Shown here: positions 47,201 to 56,123 of the stretch, in pieces
Layout of the letters: each line of letters starts with the position of its first letter
Numbering within the stretch: the first letter of the stretch is position 1
From: Hyposmocoma kahamanoa
Lineage: Eukaryota; Arthropoda; Insecta; Lepidoptera; Cosmopterigidae
Length of the DNA: 64,000 bases
Assembly (NCBI RefSeq): GCF_003589595.1
Contig: NW_020653200.1
Location: 9,581,197 to 9,645,196, forward strand
Reading direction: 5' to 3'
The notes under the pieces: generated by a model
The model's input: the letters and a program-made list of their open reading frames with translations, nothing else
Database searches by the model: none
What the model was told of the DNA's origin: nothing
Program-made: the position numbers and the translations under genes

Positions 47201-50200
47201 AACTCTATCTTACCCTTTTATAACTTATGTTGTCAAAACTGTACGTATCGTCCCAAGGCCATGTGTTACATCACAATAACCATGTAATGAAAATATCGCA
47301 TTCAAATTTACTAACTGGTGCCCGCGACTTTGCCTGAGTGGAATAAATATTTCGAGTAGCCTATAAGAGAAAAAATTAATAAATTTAATAAATTAATCAT
47401 TTTTTTAATTTGTGGTTGTCTATGTGTGTGTCCTTGGCATCCGCGATACTTCTAAGATTTTGGATTTTCTCATGCTGTCTCAAATAAAAAAAACACGTTG
47501 TATGATAGCTTCTATTAATACCCCATACTATGTTTGAAATTGCTATAATTATCTAAACTCGAGGTAAGCATTATTACTATGATCCGCAGTCCAACGTAGG
47601 CCTTCTATAGTGCCATGCACTATCTTGCGGTAGACTCACAAATTAGAGAGGAACAATTACTTGTACAGTACTTCTATTTTCTCAATATTCCTCGGCAAAC
47701 TTCGTGTATCGGCCGTCGTCAGGTTTCATTCAGTTGCCCTTTGCCTTTGGTACAGACCGGACGCTTCCAGTCGACTTGGAACTATATAGAGTTGCCATTA
47801 CATTTTTTATTTATTATCTGATAGGAGGAAAGCCGCTAAAAACAAAGGCACGACAGGTAATTTACAGCGTGTACTTGTATTACTTACACGAAACTGATAC
47901 GTTCAAGAAAGACAACAATTGTTACTTTCAAAAAGTCCAAAAGCTTGTGGTGTTTCTATAGAACAGTAACGAATATTTTAAAAGAATATTATAGAAAATA
48001 AATCCGTTTCTTTTACTTTCTTTTAATTTATATTTTTGTTAACTTGCTTATTGACGTGGAGTAAATGTTAATAATAATCTCAGTACAGAGTACTAAAAAA
48101 ACTTACCTCAAAAGTACGTGGAATTACGTCTATTTGCTAAGTTTTATTGAAATGTCCCCTAGTTCGAAATTCTTATTCCACTCAGGCGAAGTCGCGGGAC
48201 TTATAGGCCTATAAGAGAAATGATTGAAAATAAATGAAAAATTAAACGAATAATTATCTTTCACAAAAGAAACTTATATACCAATGTTCCTCACATGTTA
48301 TTCAATATAGTTTCAATGTGAAAGTCTGGTGTCCATACTAGGATTAACCTGTGTTATAGAGCACCAGGCTCTCAGCCGTCTACCTCTAAAAAAGATAGAC
48401 ATAAGACAAAAGGATACGTGTACTTAAACAATTACAAAATAAAATTAACTGTTGTTCAATTTGCTTTAAATATAATAGAAGAAAATTGTTAGTATGCTAG
48501 GTTGTAAGTGTGTTTATACTTACAATATTATATTATATAATAATATTATATTGTATATTTGCTGTGCTTTTTGTATGTGTGTGAGTGTACGTGTATGTGT
48601 GTCTGTGTGTTTGTAATGTTGTGTTGAAGTGCAAGTTTATGTATTAAAATTATGTACGGTAACTATGTATTAGTGATTCGGGGTGTCTGTGTTAGGTGAC
48701 AATCTGTAATAACTTTTCTGTACCGTGATAATCGTAAGAATGTAAGAAATCCTTAATTGATGGTTATTATAAAATTTATTATTTTAATTTATATACTAAA
48801 TCTATGGGTTCGAGAAGGAAGGGTTAAGAGGTATGTGTTAAGTATGGGTTAGAGGAAACCAGTTTCATGATTTGTAATAAATAATATTTGATTGGAATAA
48901 TATAAATAAAGTAATCATTGTTCCTTATTTTAATATTTGTTTTCGTATGATTTGCTTCATTTGGGTATTAATGCATGTGACTGTGATTCTCCTATGTCGC
49001 AAATATCTATACCTATATACGGGGTAAACGTAGAAACTGTTAAACAGGTTTAAATCCGATGTTATTTCAATGTTGGGTGGGTTGGTTCTCCAAGAAGATG
49101 TTTATTGTATCATAAATATGTGACAGGGCTGAGTGGCACGGTTGACAGCGAGGCGATACAGTCGTCGCGTTTGCTTCCAGACACATTGCCTTCGATCGCA
49201 CCGAGCCCCAGTGACTTTAGTGGAGTTTCAGACGCGGACCTGGAAATGCAGCGGCTAATCGACTCGCAAGTTGAGTCCCACAAAATAGGAAGCGCTATTG
49301 CAGATGAAGCCCTAAGAAGATCTTCTTCAGAAATATCACTTGACCTCCCGACTGATCTGTTGCAAGATGCTGTTTTCAATCAACAGGTAAGATATCTAAC
49401 ATGAAATAAAACTTTATTGAATGTCAGGATGTTTCACCGCAAAGATTTTCAATATTTTTTGTGAAATTACTGCACTAGTTTGTTATAATTGATAATACAA
49501 AGATCAAACACTTAGAAAAAATTCCTTCGATCCAGCTGGAGTCGAACCAACGTCTTCTATGCCGTCTACTAAGCCACAGAACGAACCATCGGACCTTACG
49601 AATCTTTTCTTACTATGTGCTTGTTGTAGATCTCTGTTTTGGTTTTACGTTAACGACTTTTTACCGTAGCGCCATGTGTGAAAAATCTATGTCTTGATTA
49701 ATAATTAGACGTAGTTAAGCAAAACGGATCCAATCCACAAAATATGAAATAATGACTTATATGTACCAAAAGGTTTCTAAAGTCTAACCTTTTTTAACAA
49801 AAACTCCAACATAAATAAATATCTCTGGAAATACATGACATTATAAGTTTTGAAAATAAAATAAACCGTCTGGAATGGATAGTAGAGAGCAAGGGATTGT
49901 TACCCAGAAGCCAGTTTGGCTTCCGAAAAGGCATGGGCACTATGGACAGCCTAAGCATTTTTACATCAGATGTTCGACTAGCCCTCTCCGAGGGAAAACA
50001 CGTCATAGGTGTGTTCTTAGACATAACATCAGCTTATGATAACGTGAATCTTCCACTACTCTGGCAGAAGATGCTCAATCTGTGTATTCCTGTGAAGATG
50101 ATCAATGTCATTTACAACATGTTTATGGGTCGCTCTATCGCAGTGCGTGTTAACGGTTCCACAACCCCCTCCCGTATGGTCTGGAACGGCTTGCCTCAAG

Positions 50201-52670
50201 GTTCCGTTCTTAGCCCTCTCCTTTTCAGCTTGTACACGTCTGACCTCGGCACTTCAGTCAATTGCTTCTGCAAAATCTTGCAATATGCAGACGATATCGC
50301 CCTGTACGCTTGTTCCAAATCTTTTTCAGATACTGAAAGACGCCTCAACTCTGCCCTTTTTTACCTAGACTCTTGGCTTACCAATCACGGCCTCTCTCTT
50401 TCAGCTAACAAAAGCACAGCTGTCGTTTTTTCCCGCAAGAGACGCCTTCCCGAAACTGAAATACATGTTAATGGAGAAAACATAGAACTGAGGGAAAAAG
50501 TAAAATTTTTAGGCATTATTTTGGACTCAAAATTATCTGGCATCCATCACCTAAACTATATTTGTCAAAAAGCTGAAAAAAGCATAAATGTCCTACGTGC
50601 ACTTTCTGGTGTTCGTTGGGGATCACATCCGTATAACCAAAAGCTCCTGTACAACGCAATCATTAGAAGTCATTTTGATTATGGCGGCTTCCTTCTGGAA
50701 CCATGCAACAAAATAGCCTTGGCTAAGTTGGACAGAATCCAGGCAAGATGCCTGAGAATAATCACAGGTACCATGAAATCCTCACCAACAAACGCTCTTC
50801 AAGTCGAATGTCTGGAGCCCCCTCTACATCTACGTAGACAATTCCTTGCTAATAGATTCCTCTTCAAGATCTTTCAATATTCTTCTCACCCTTTGCTTCC
50901 CGTATTGCAATCCTTGTCGGAGATTATCCCTTCCTCCGATTATTGGTCACACAAGAAACCCCCCCTTCTTATCAACAGTTTTAACAAAATTTCCAATCTC
51001 CCATTCCCTATTTACCAAAATTATATGAACCCGTTGTTTGAAACTGATTTTAAATGTTTAACGTTTCGCCCAACAGTCTATCTTAGTTTTGGCATCATGA
51101 AAGATACCCCTGGAGCAAACCAAGTCTTCAACGATATAGTTGAGAGAGAATGGCATGACTGGACTACTGTTTTTACCGACGCTTCAAAATTACACGAACA
51201 TGGCGACTTGGGAGCCGCGGTTTGGTTCCCCAAGTTCAATGTCGTACTCAGTTTTAAATCGCCCTATCTGAATTCGGTCTTTTCGGGAGAGGCAATTGCA
51301 ATACTCGAAGCCATTTTATATATTGAGTCCCATAAAATTAATAAATGTTTGGTTTTCTCAGACTCACTAAGTTGCCTCCAAGACATTATTAAGCTACCGT
51401 TTCATTCCAAAGACAATTTCTCCATCACCCTCCAAATTAAGGAAGCTCTGTACCGATGTCATTGTGCGGGAATTGAGGTAACTCTGGCCTGGATTCCCGG
51501 TCACAGTGGGATTAGTGGCAACGAAGCAGTAGACGCCTTTGCAAAGGATGCGACAAGAATTGGCGTATGCAAATACTGTAAGTGCTTTCCCAGAGATCTG
51601 CTCGCCATGATCAAACCCCAAATGCTAGCGTCCAGGTCGGTCCTTTGGCAGGAATCACGACAAACTGTTGGTAGACACTATGGTAACCTCCAACCAAATC
51701 TACCCACTAAACCCTGGTTTTTTAAACGTCGCGATTTGCCTAAAAACATCACTTCCACTATTATTCGTTTGCGCTTAGGCCATGTTTGCACACCTGTATT
51801 TTTGCGTAAAATCAGAGTTCGAGATCACTCTCTGTGCGAGTGCGGCCTAGAAGACGGTACCTTGGAACACATTTTTTTCAATTGTCCTAATATTGCTGTT
51901 CCACTTTATAACTTACTTTCTCCAAAATTCCCCCGCCCCATTAACATAAACAACCTCTTTACTTTAGTGTTCTCCCCCCATATTGTTACTCTATGTAAAT
52001 TTATCCACTTAAATAACATATATTTATAAATATTGTTTTGTTGTTTTGTTTTACATTCTCAACTGAGTACTCCCGTAGTCCAACTTACCAACACCGGTTA
52101 ATGTCCTATTAGAGCTTAGCGAAATTTTTTTTTTTTTTGTTTGGTTTTTTTCTTTCAACTGTGACATTGGCAAAATCATCAGTTCTCATATTGATGGAGC
52201 CATAAAAATAAAAAGTGAAGTGAAGTGAAGACTGAGAAGACTTTTAAACTTCAAACTGCCATATCTCGAAAGTGACTGGATGTGATTTGGATCCTTTTTG
52301 TTTAAACTACGTTCAATTATAACATGAAACATTTTTACCTGTTGCTGGGTTTAGTTGTTATATCTAATAAATTATTTATGTTCAGTCAACGCTTGTGGAC
52401 AATATCCTCGGCGTAGACGCAGCCGGGTACAGCCATGTGCGGAACAACGTCCCGCTCAGTGCTGCCGGCGGGCAGAGCTCGCCGCCGCTCGCCGGCAGCG
52501 GCGACACACTTGGCGCCGTCACCCCGCCGTCTGTCTCGCCGCCTCTCCCGCCGCTTGGGCTCGACGGCAACGGTGAAGCCGCCATGGCCGTCATCATGAG
52601 CTTGCTAGAAGCAGACGCCGGTCTCGGGGGACCCGTTAACTTTTCTGGATTGCCTTGGCCACTACCATGA
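26066..52670 (+). CDS. cyc: CYCLE (BMAL1/ARNTL-type bHLH-PAS clock protein)
   Basis: Nuclear transcription factor that pairs with CLOCK on E-boxes to drive the circadian loop. Joined exons: 26066-26224, 36977-37048, 37217-37553, 41893-42010, 44882-45097, 45225-45462, 45543-45746, 47016-47131, 49127-49386, 52386-52670. All junctions keep phase and give 668 residues before TGA. In order: NLS-like DPRKRKG (about 47-53), acidic YDDDDGDD, b[23 protein letters not shown] (about 80-130), PAS-A (about 143-300; [33 protein letters not shown]), PAS-B (about 360-465; [45 protein letters not shown]), and the C-tail [17 protein letters not shown] ... FSGLPWPLP, the BMAL1 transactivation/CRY-binding end absent from Drosophila CYC. 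The first two bases of residue 1 come from an upstream exon not found, so the N-terminus is incomplete. Introns are loaded with transposons. Confidence 0.96.
26463..26590 (+). CDS. cyc: Candidate alternative first coding exon of cyc
   Basis: Starts with ATG ([20 protein letters not shown]) and stays open to TRSRKTS, ending at a perfect donor GTAAGT at 26591. The exon leaves two bases (TA), the same phase 2 as the exon at 26066-26224, so it can join 36977 to give Tyr-Gly-Thr. Composition is Ser/Thr-rich and coding-like, unlike the AT-rich intron around it. No acceptor precedes the ATG, as expected for a first exon. If real, an alternative promoter lies between 26225 and 26463 and this isoform lacks the RKRKG motif. 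It could also be a chance ORF or belong to another transcript. Confidence 0.5.
27396..28015. mobile_element. Non-autonomous TIR element in cyc intron
   Basis: Ends are inverted copies: left GGGGGCCTACCACAACCTAT, right (inward) AGGAGGCCTACCATAACCTT, with similarity running on for about 40 bp. About 620 bp, no ORF. Inside, GTACCATAACGCG / GTACTATGACGCG is a recurring motif. The superfamily is not identified. Confidence 0.6.
28016..31615. other. cyc intron, no gene seen
   Basis: AT-rich intronic sequence. It holds a short hairpin at 29211-29232 (CCCCTTTTAGTAATAAAAGG plus GG), a GT-rich stretch near 29500-29580 and a 26-bp palindrome (listed separately). No coding sequence is supported. Confidence 0.45.
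30884..30909. repeat. Perfect 26-bp palindrome
   Basis: TTGCGCAAGTTTG followed directly by its reverse complement, with no loop. Confidence 0.9.
31960..32200. repeat. Left subterminal GGTTGTCC/GGACAACC cluster
   Basis: Includes TTGGACAACGATTGTCCTA (31974-31992), GGTTGTCCAATAGACATG (32163) and GGTTGTCCAAAGG (32184). Matching motifs lie near the right end at 35876-36520. Confidence 0.75.
33291..34586 (+). mobile_element. Intact mariner nested in the 5.1-kb element
   Basis: 1296 bp with 27-bp identical inverted ends (33295-33321 and 34560-34586; start GGTGAATCAAATATAAACGG). The left end has four extra bases (CGAG, 33291-33294) that the right end lacks. TA flanks both sides (33289-33290, 34587-34588). 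Precise removal of the element and one TA rejoins the host gene in frame, so the borders are secure. Confidence 0.93.
33446..34516 (+). CDS. Intact mariner transposase
   Basis: 356 residues from the Met of [20 protein letters not shown]. An in-frame ATG at 33326 would add 40 hydrophobic residues not expected for mariner, so 33446 is preferred. N-terminal HTH ([20 protein letters not shown]; second [19 protein letters not shown]), linker ARWVPRLL (usually WVPH), catalytic Asp in [23 protein letters not shown] and [13 protein letters not shown] with DD34D spacing. The tail [19 protein letters not shown] is complete. No stop or frameshift. Length and motifs are normal for the family, so it may be active. 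The Arg in place of His in WVPH is the only unusual residue noticed. It belongs to a different lineage from the mariner at 133. Confidence 0.95.
   Translation: MTEQEVHPSVAQRIVIKFLANEDVKPSEIFTRLRAQFGDTTLSQNRVYTWAREFRDGRERVENESHRRRPRSSLTDENISAVRELIEGDRRLTVQEISSEIGISYGSVQSAITDHLDFRKISARWVPRLLTGNQKQVRSVIAGRLLHRFQEEGEDFLRRIVTCDETWVHHYTPESKMASKEWRRKDEGCPVKAKTRLSDEKVLATIFFDSRGVLLIDFLHDQRTVNAAYYCQVLQSAKTSYRNKRRGVPIRDVILLHDNARPHTALLTRDKLEEMGWETLEHPPYSPDLSPCDYFLFAPLKESLGGKRFESNDDVEKHVRDWLTTRPQSFYEEGIFKLPNRWQKCVDNAGDYIEKC
35876..36520. repeat. Right subterminal GGTTGTCC/GGACAACC cluster
   Basis: Copies at about 35878, 35902, 35912, 35929, 36260 and 36508, several arranged as inverted pairs (GGACAACCAATTTGGTTGTC at 35900-35919). 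Related GGGGACAA phrases occur at 36297 and 36463. Confidence 0.75.
36977..37048 (+). CDS. cyc: cyc exon, acidic linker
   Basis: Acceptor TTGTAG, donor GTAAGC. Encodes [18 protein letters not shown] and ends in phase 2 (AA + G). Confidence 0.88.
37217..37553 (+). CDS. cyc: cyc exon, bHLH and start of PAS-A
   Basis: Acceptor TTGCAG, donor GTTAGT. Basic region [14 protein letters not shown], helix 2 [19 protein letters not shown], then PAS-A start [20 protein letters not shown]. Ends phase 0 at HYDQ. Confidence 0.97.
38245..38296. repeat. 24-bp-arm hairpin
   Basis: GAATTTAGGAAATCGGTTCC pairs with its near-perfect complement across a 4-bp loop. It lies within a stretch with several scattered CATCGGAA motifs, probably an uncharacterised MITE. 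Confidence 0.8.
39285..39388. repeat. Short MITE-like inverted repeat
   Basis: AGGTATTTGCATACATGCCT at the left and, inward from the right, AGGTATTTGCATACCTATCT, followed in both by ATTGTCCCGA. Around 104 bp with a unique centre. Confidence 0.8.
40651..40930 (+). repeat. Dispersed repeat family R, copy D (most complete)
   Basis: Carries both halves of the family in order: AGAGTTCGTCTAAGGATGTA, CGCCAAGCGGTAATGTGAGC, CCCGGTTTTGAAGGG, CTTGTCAACTTATGTGTCAG, GCGCAGTGGCAGTGCCCCT. Confidence 0.8.
41893..42010 (+). CDS. cyc: cyc exon, PAS-A core
   Basis: Acceptor CTGCAG, donor [26 protein letters not shown], then KEQLSSSD and PRERLIDIK. Ends phase 1. Confidence 0.97.
42157..44759. mobile_element. 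2.6-kb TIR element in cyc intron
   Basis: The left end GTGTTGCTCAAATTATCG and the right end (inward) GTGTTGCCCAAAATCGG are inverted copies, each followed by AAGACCAAGACC / GGTCTTGGTCTTG runs. No transposase was recognised inside and no target duplication is obvious. It almost fills the intron between the exons at 41893 and 44882. Confidence 0.55.
42945..43080. repeat. Degenerate GGCAATGTATAGAATACC repeats
   Basis: Three tandem units at 42952-43010 (GGCAATGTGTATAGTACC, GGCAATCTATAGAATACC, GGCAATGTATATAATAG), then related TGCATTGTATAGAATACC and GGTATTGTATAGAATG at 43040-43078 after an AT-rich inverted spacer. Confidence 0.7.
44882..45097 (+). CDS. cyc: cyc exon, PAS-A to PAS-B linker
   Basis: Acceptor TTGTACAG, donor [24 protein letters not shown] is the BMAL-type PAS-A end, then an Ala/Pro/Lys-rich linker and RYCVVQCTG. 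Ends phase 1. Confidence 0.96.
45225..45462 (+). CDS. cyc: cyc exon, linker and PAS-B start
   Basis: Acceptor TTTTTTAG, donor [24 protein letters not shown], then [16 protein letters not shown]. Ends phase 2. Confidence 0.96.
45543..45746 (+). CDS. cyc: cyc exon, PAS-B core
   Basis: Acceptor TTTGCAG, donor [26 protein letters not shown] and [20 protein letters not shown]. Ends phase 2. Confidence 0.96.
45802..45860. repeat. 43-bp near-perfect palindrome flanked by 8-bp direct repeats
   Basis: CATTGACTTACAATAATTGT (45810 on) faces its near-complement ending at 45852. The identical 8-mer TCTCATAC lies directly on both sides (45802-45809, 45853-45860), as an 8-bp target duplication would. Confidence 0.9.
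46200..46330 (-). repeat. Probable LINE 3' tail
   Basis: The - strand reads GCAGGCAGGGAATTCCAATA followed by (AAAT)n, as at the 3' end of insect non-LTR elements. The GGCAGGGAATTCCA phrase also occurs in the LINE fragment near 2000. Confidence 0.5.
46617..46885 (-). repeat. Dispersed repeat family R, copy E (inverted)
   Basis: Reverse complement of copy D over most of its length: CAAAGATCTGACGGGCGCTG, AGACATAAGTTAAC, CTTCAAAACC, TAATGCTCACATTACTG, CACAAGGAGATCTACTGCTA. Confidence 0.8.
47016..47131 (+). CDS. cyc: cyc exon, PAS-B end
   Basis: Acceptor ATTCTAG, donor [26 protein letters not shown], then SFEMFKQ. Ends phase 1. Confidence 0.96.
47690..47961 (+). pseudogene. Possible transposase N-terminal fragment
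   Basis: The open stretch [20 protein letters not shown] followed by [17 protein letters not shown] resembles the first HTH of some lepidopteran Tc1-like or related transposases (Lys/Thr-rich start, 'R.VIY.VY.YF'). No catalytic part follows. Weak, from recall only. Confidence 0.3.
48563..48618. repeat. GT-rich microsatellite
   Basis: Imperfect (GT)n with interruptions, in the cyc intron 47132-49126. Confidence 0.8.
49127..49386 (+). CDS. cyc: cyc exon, C-terminal region
   Basis: Acceptor GTGACAG, donor GTAAGA. Ser/Leu-rich region with [20 protein letters not shown] and [18 protein letters not shown]; ends phase 0. Corresponds to the coiled-coil-like part before the BMAL tail. Confidence 0.93.
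49515..49610 (-). repeat. tRNA-derived SINE-like sequence
   Basis: The - strand has a pol III A-box-like TGGCTTAGTAGACGG and a consensus B box GGTTCGACTCC in the right order and spacing. The stems do not fold into a full cloverleaf, so this is a SINE head rather than a tRNA gene. Confidence 0.6.
49800..52230 (+). mobile_element. 5'-truncated LINE in last cyc intron
   Basis: Contains the RT and RNase H part of an ORF2, a 3' UTR and a terminal (GTGAA)3 tract (52215-52230) in place of poly(A). The copy starts within the RT domain, so 5' truncation during reverse transcription is likely. Same orientation as cyc. The 5' border is approximate. Confidence 0.85.
49819..52029 (+). pseudogene. LINE ORF2 fragment: reverse transcriptase plus RNase H
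   Basis: Open for 736 codons from after the TAA at 49816. [46 protein letters not shown] (first Asp), [16 protein letters not shown], and the catalytic box [11 protein letters not shown]. RNase [33 protein letters not shown] and [18 protein letters not shown] supply the Asp, Glu, Asp and His/Asp positions. A C-terminal CEC...H....C zinc motif ([18 protein letters not shown]) follows. The endonuclease and ORF1 are missing. RT followed by RNase H suggests the I group of LINEs. The lack of any lesion suggests recent insertion, but the fragment cannot move alone. Confidence 0.88.
52386..52670 (+). CDS. cyc: cyc terminal exon with BMAL1-type tail
   Basis: Acceptor GTTCAG, stop TGA at 52668-52670. 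GC-rich Ser/Pro/Gly stretch, then [20 protein letters not shown] and SGLPWPLP, nearly identical to the end of vertebrate BMAL1, which binds CBP and CRY. Confidence 0.97.
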   Translation, partial: STLVDNILGVDAAGYSHVRNNVPLSAAGGQSSPPLAGSGDTLGAVTPPSVSPPLPPLGLDGNGEAAMAVIMSLLEADAGLGGPVNFSGLPWPLP

Positions 52671-55025
52671 CGTCTGGACTTGCCGTACCTTACTTAAATT
52701 ATTTAGGATTGGATCTAACAGTAAAAAAACACTAATTTTGTACCAGTATCTATCTAATAAATATATTTTTGAATATTTATTGCAAAAAATGCGCTGTTTT
52801 AGAATTAATAATGAATTATATGTACGTCACTACGGTCACTACGAATTCCTTGGTTTGGCGGCAATATGCATTCCTACTGCGTGGATGTTACTGAGGTGTT
52901 TCTCTGTTAATTTTATTATGGTACATATTAAATAACTTGTAGAATGCCTAGTCCCAATTGTAATTGATATGTGTAAATGCAAGGCCTTTTTCTAGCTTAT
53001 TATACAAGATCACCTCATTGATGATTTTTACTTGCTGTTTACTGTTTTATTTAGATACATTACTTATATTAATACATTAGAAAAATTGGGTTTAAACGAT
53101 GGGTCTGGTTTAGGCTATCACATAAGTGTATATAGGGTAAGTTGGAATTTGTACGTTAATAGTGCAAGAGGTTTAAGAGTAATTGTTATAGCCATGTTTT
53201 CGATTAACACTCGAGTTATTTGTAAATACAACAATTGGTGGAATCACTACCGCGTGCTAAGAACCTAGCACATAGAATTATTATACATGCATAATTACTA
53301 TAGTTCTACATGTGTTTTCGCTGTTGTGACGATGTTTTAGCTTCTTATAAATAAGAGGCTTAGGATTAGTTATAAGTATTTATAATGTTCATTTTTGGTT
53401 CCATTTAATTTTCAAAAGAATGCTCGTTTTATAAAAGTGACCTTGTGACATGCGACTGTTTTTGGCTTAAATTTTAATATAAGTTTAAGAATGAGTTTAT
53501 TAGGTCAAATTATAATATTTAGAAACAACTAATCCGATGGCAAGAAACGTCTTTTTTCGAAGTCTATTAAATATAATTTTATGAAATAGATACATATAAT
53601 AATTTTTATAGACAAGTGTGCAATGAAATAAATTCGTATTAAGTATTATTTCTTTATATTTAAGTTAGTTAAAGTTCGTCTGTTATCTAAAAGAGTTTAT
53701 TTATTACTGTAGTACCGGTTTAAATTAAGGTAACTGATTTTATAAAGTAGTCCGATACAAAAGAATACGCTGACGGGCAATATGCGGTGTGAACTGAACA
53801 AGGACAACTGTAAAATTTGAAACAACCAGAGATGGGTTAAAACCCAAACAACCCGCCCAGGTTTTAACCCATTTCTGCCTAAAATCGTAGACGGAGACAT
53901 ACGCGTAAAATAATACGGAATTTGGTATAATTCCATACTTGTTGCAAATTTCGAAGCATAGAATATTTATTAGACGAAACAGTCCTCCACTCCACACAAC
54001 AACCACATTGCTATAATCACGATTAGATTTTTATGAAAATCGATTCTAGTGTATACGATAACAAGTCTTTGTATCGATGAATTTCAATGTGATTTTCCAA
54101 TAGAAAGGCAAAATAGGTAACCAAGCAATAAACATTTTGTAGTAATATCATTACATTTGAAGTAAACTCGATTTACAAATATTTAGTTGGAAATAGTTTT
54201 TGCCTTCGAATTCGAGCGTTAATGCGTTTCAACCCGGCTGCTTGCCTATCTCTGGAAACAACACAATAATGTTGTGATTTGTCAATTACGACATTTAAGT
54301 ATTCTGCACCTCTGACTAAAATAGTCATAATAAATGTATTATATGTGTAGCTTGAGTCAAAAATAAACCCTTCAAATGAAGTTATGACTGTAATTTTACC
54401 CACTAAGCAACGCACCAACCTAAGAGTAAAGTTATTAAAATTATTATTCTATCAATTATGTATAATACAGAACAACACTTTATCACATCTAGTAATTAAC
54501 ATATGATTGCACTAGCTAAATTTAGTATTTAAGCGAAAACGAAAGTCTTACAATTGATCAAAATTTCTTACCTGCCACATTGCCCGTGAGTGCATTTATT
54601 ATTTGCATGGAATCTGAATTAACCCTGAGTTTATTCACGTAACGTCGAGTTTTGTCTAGCTATTATTCGATAGTTCTTTCTTAAATTTGATGTTACGGGA
54701 ACAAACAATAGCAACAAGAGTGCACAGGTACGCGTCGATTTGCGACGTGTACGGAAGCTAAGACTCAAGAGCTCAGCGTGAAGGTAATAAATCCTTCAAT
54801 TGATCGCTATTGTCTTTGTTAGAATTATTGATGGTTATAAAATATTATAGTATATATAATAAACTTGTGTTTTGAAGGCGTGTTTCATTTATATTTCATG
54901 CGATTCCCACTTACAAATAGTGAACTCATAGTATAGTTCTATTAGCGAGAGCTCTGAATTACATTCGTAGTGGTGTTATGTTTTAAATGTACAAAGCATT
55001 ATGACGTTAACAATTTAAAATAGTG
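52671..55025. other. cyc 3' UTR and intergenic
   Basis: AATAAA-type signals occur at about 52756 and again further on (for example near 53629). Which is used cannot be told. No other coding sequence is supported up to the repeat cluster at 55 kb. Confidence 0.5.
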
Positions 55026-55037
55026 GAGTGTCATAAT

Positions 55038-55199
55038 GAATTTCGACAAACACTATTTCGATTCGACAGTATTTCGACTACACATTAACATTACTTCGAC
55101 AAAAAACATGTTCGACAGGACATTGCTTCGACAAAACAAACACATTCGACAGGTCACTACACTGACAGAAAACTACTTCGACAACACATGTATTCGACT
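55038..55199. repeat. Degenerate 16-bp satellite (TTCGACANNACANNNN)
   Basis: About ten units with mostly 16-bp period, for example TTCGACAAAAAACATG, TTCGACAGGACATTGC, TTCGACAACACATGTA. It resumes beyond the inserted elements at 55898-55930 (TTTGACAAGTCACTAT, GTCGACAGGACAGTAC) with the same period. Confidence 0.85.
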
Positions 55200-55896
55200 T
55201 AGTAAAAGAGACTCAGGGTCGTATTCCAGAACTCTACTCAATGCTCAAGTCAGGATTTGAGTATGGTTTAAAGCACTCGAAATCATACTCAAGTCCCTGC
55301 CATTAGGATCGTAATTCCAGTGCTTGAAATCATACTCAAGTCTGCTCAAATCCTGACTTGAGCATTGAGTAGAATTCTGGAATACGACTCATAGTCTTTT
55401 AAGGCCTTTAAAAAAACCTTGACTAATTTTCAACGCCTCACGACTAGTCTAGTTTTAGTCTAGTTTAGTCTAGTTTAACCCTCAAGTCTTGAGTCATAAG
55501 ACTAAAACTGAAGACTAATTCGAGTCGAAGTGTTTTAACCCTAGGAAGCTTAAAAGACTTCTAGGAATAAAACGACTGGCGCCTCATAGCCTCGGGAGTC
55601 GGGAGTGATTTTATTTCTACCCACAGGGTATTTATTTTACGATTTTTATTATAAGTAAATAAACGTGATTATTTACTACTTATGTCATTTTTATTTATAA
55701 GCTTCGGGTTTAAATAAGACATAAAATAGGTATAAGTCCTTTGCAAACAACTCGTGTCGTTTAAATCTTTTGGTATAACGACTGAGTCTTATTAATAAAA
55801 ACTCGAACCCCCAGTCTTAATTTTAGAGTTGAGTCCTGTAAAATGGAGTCGAGTCGTTATAAAACGCCTTAAAAGAGACTCCTCTTTCATCACTAA
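55200..55896. mobile_element. TIR element inserted in the 16-bp satellite
   Basis: Left end TAGTAAAAGAGACTCA continuing, after a nested MITE, as TAGTCTTTTAAGGCCTTT. Right end read inward TAGTGATGAAAGAGGAGTCT then CTTTTAAGGCGTTTTA. Flanks ATTCGACT / ATTTGACA may be a decayed 8-bp target duplication, hinting at hAT. No ORF; the interior is rich in GACT/AGTC motifs. Confidence 0.6.
55216..55387. mobile_element. MITE nested in the left TIR
   Basis: Arms of about 46 bp (GGGTCGTATTCCAGAACTCT ... ) are nearly perfect inverted copies and end at 55387-55390. The 4-mer CTCA directly flanks both sides (55212-55215, 55388-55391). 172 bp, no ORF. It interrupts the left end of the element 55200-55896. Confidence 0.82.
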
Positions 55897-56029
55897 TTTG
55901 ACAAGTCACTATGTCGACAGGACAGTACAGAACACCGGAAACAGTCCGATGTTGCATATATGAACTACTTAATATAAGTGCATGACTGTCATCAGTGGTA
56001 CTTTTCTTTCCATTCGTTCTGTTATCAGA

Positions 56030-56123
56030 ACAAATGGGATTTACGATTCCCAGTAGTTGTCAGATTATTTCCAATAGTCCTGTTCGCAGAACTACTGGTA
56101 TTGTATTCCCATTTGATCTGTTA
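56030..56123. repeat. Imperfect inverted repeat
   Basis: AGAACAAATGGGATTTACGA / TTCCCAGTAGTT pairs with AACTACTGGTATTGTATTCC / CATTTGATCTGTT. A MITE-like remnant. Confidence 0.5.

Noticed and set aside
49515..49610. tRNA gene on the - strand
   Set aside because: A and B boxes are good, but acceptor and D stems do not pair. A SINE head explains it better.
49800..52230. Endogenous retrovirus
   Set aside because: No LTRs, protease or integrase. RT followed by RNase H and a simple-repeat tail fits a LINE.
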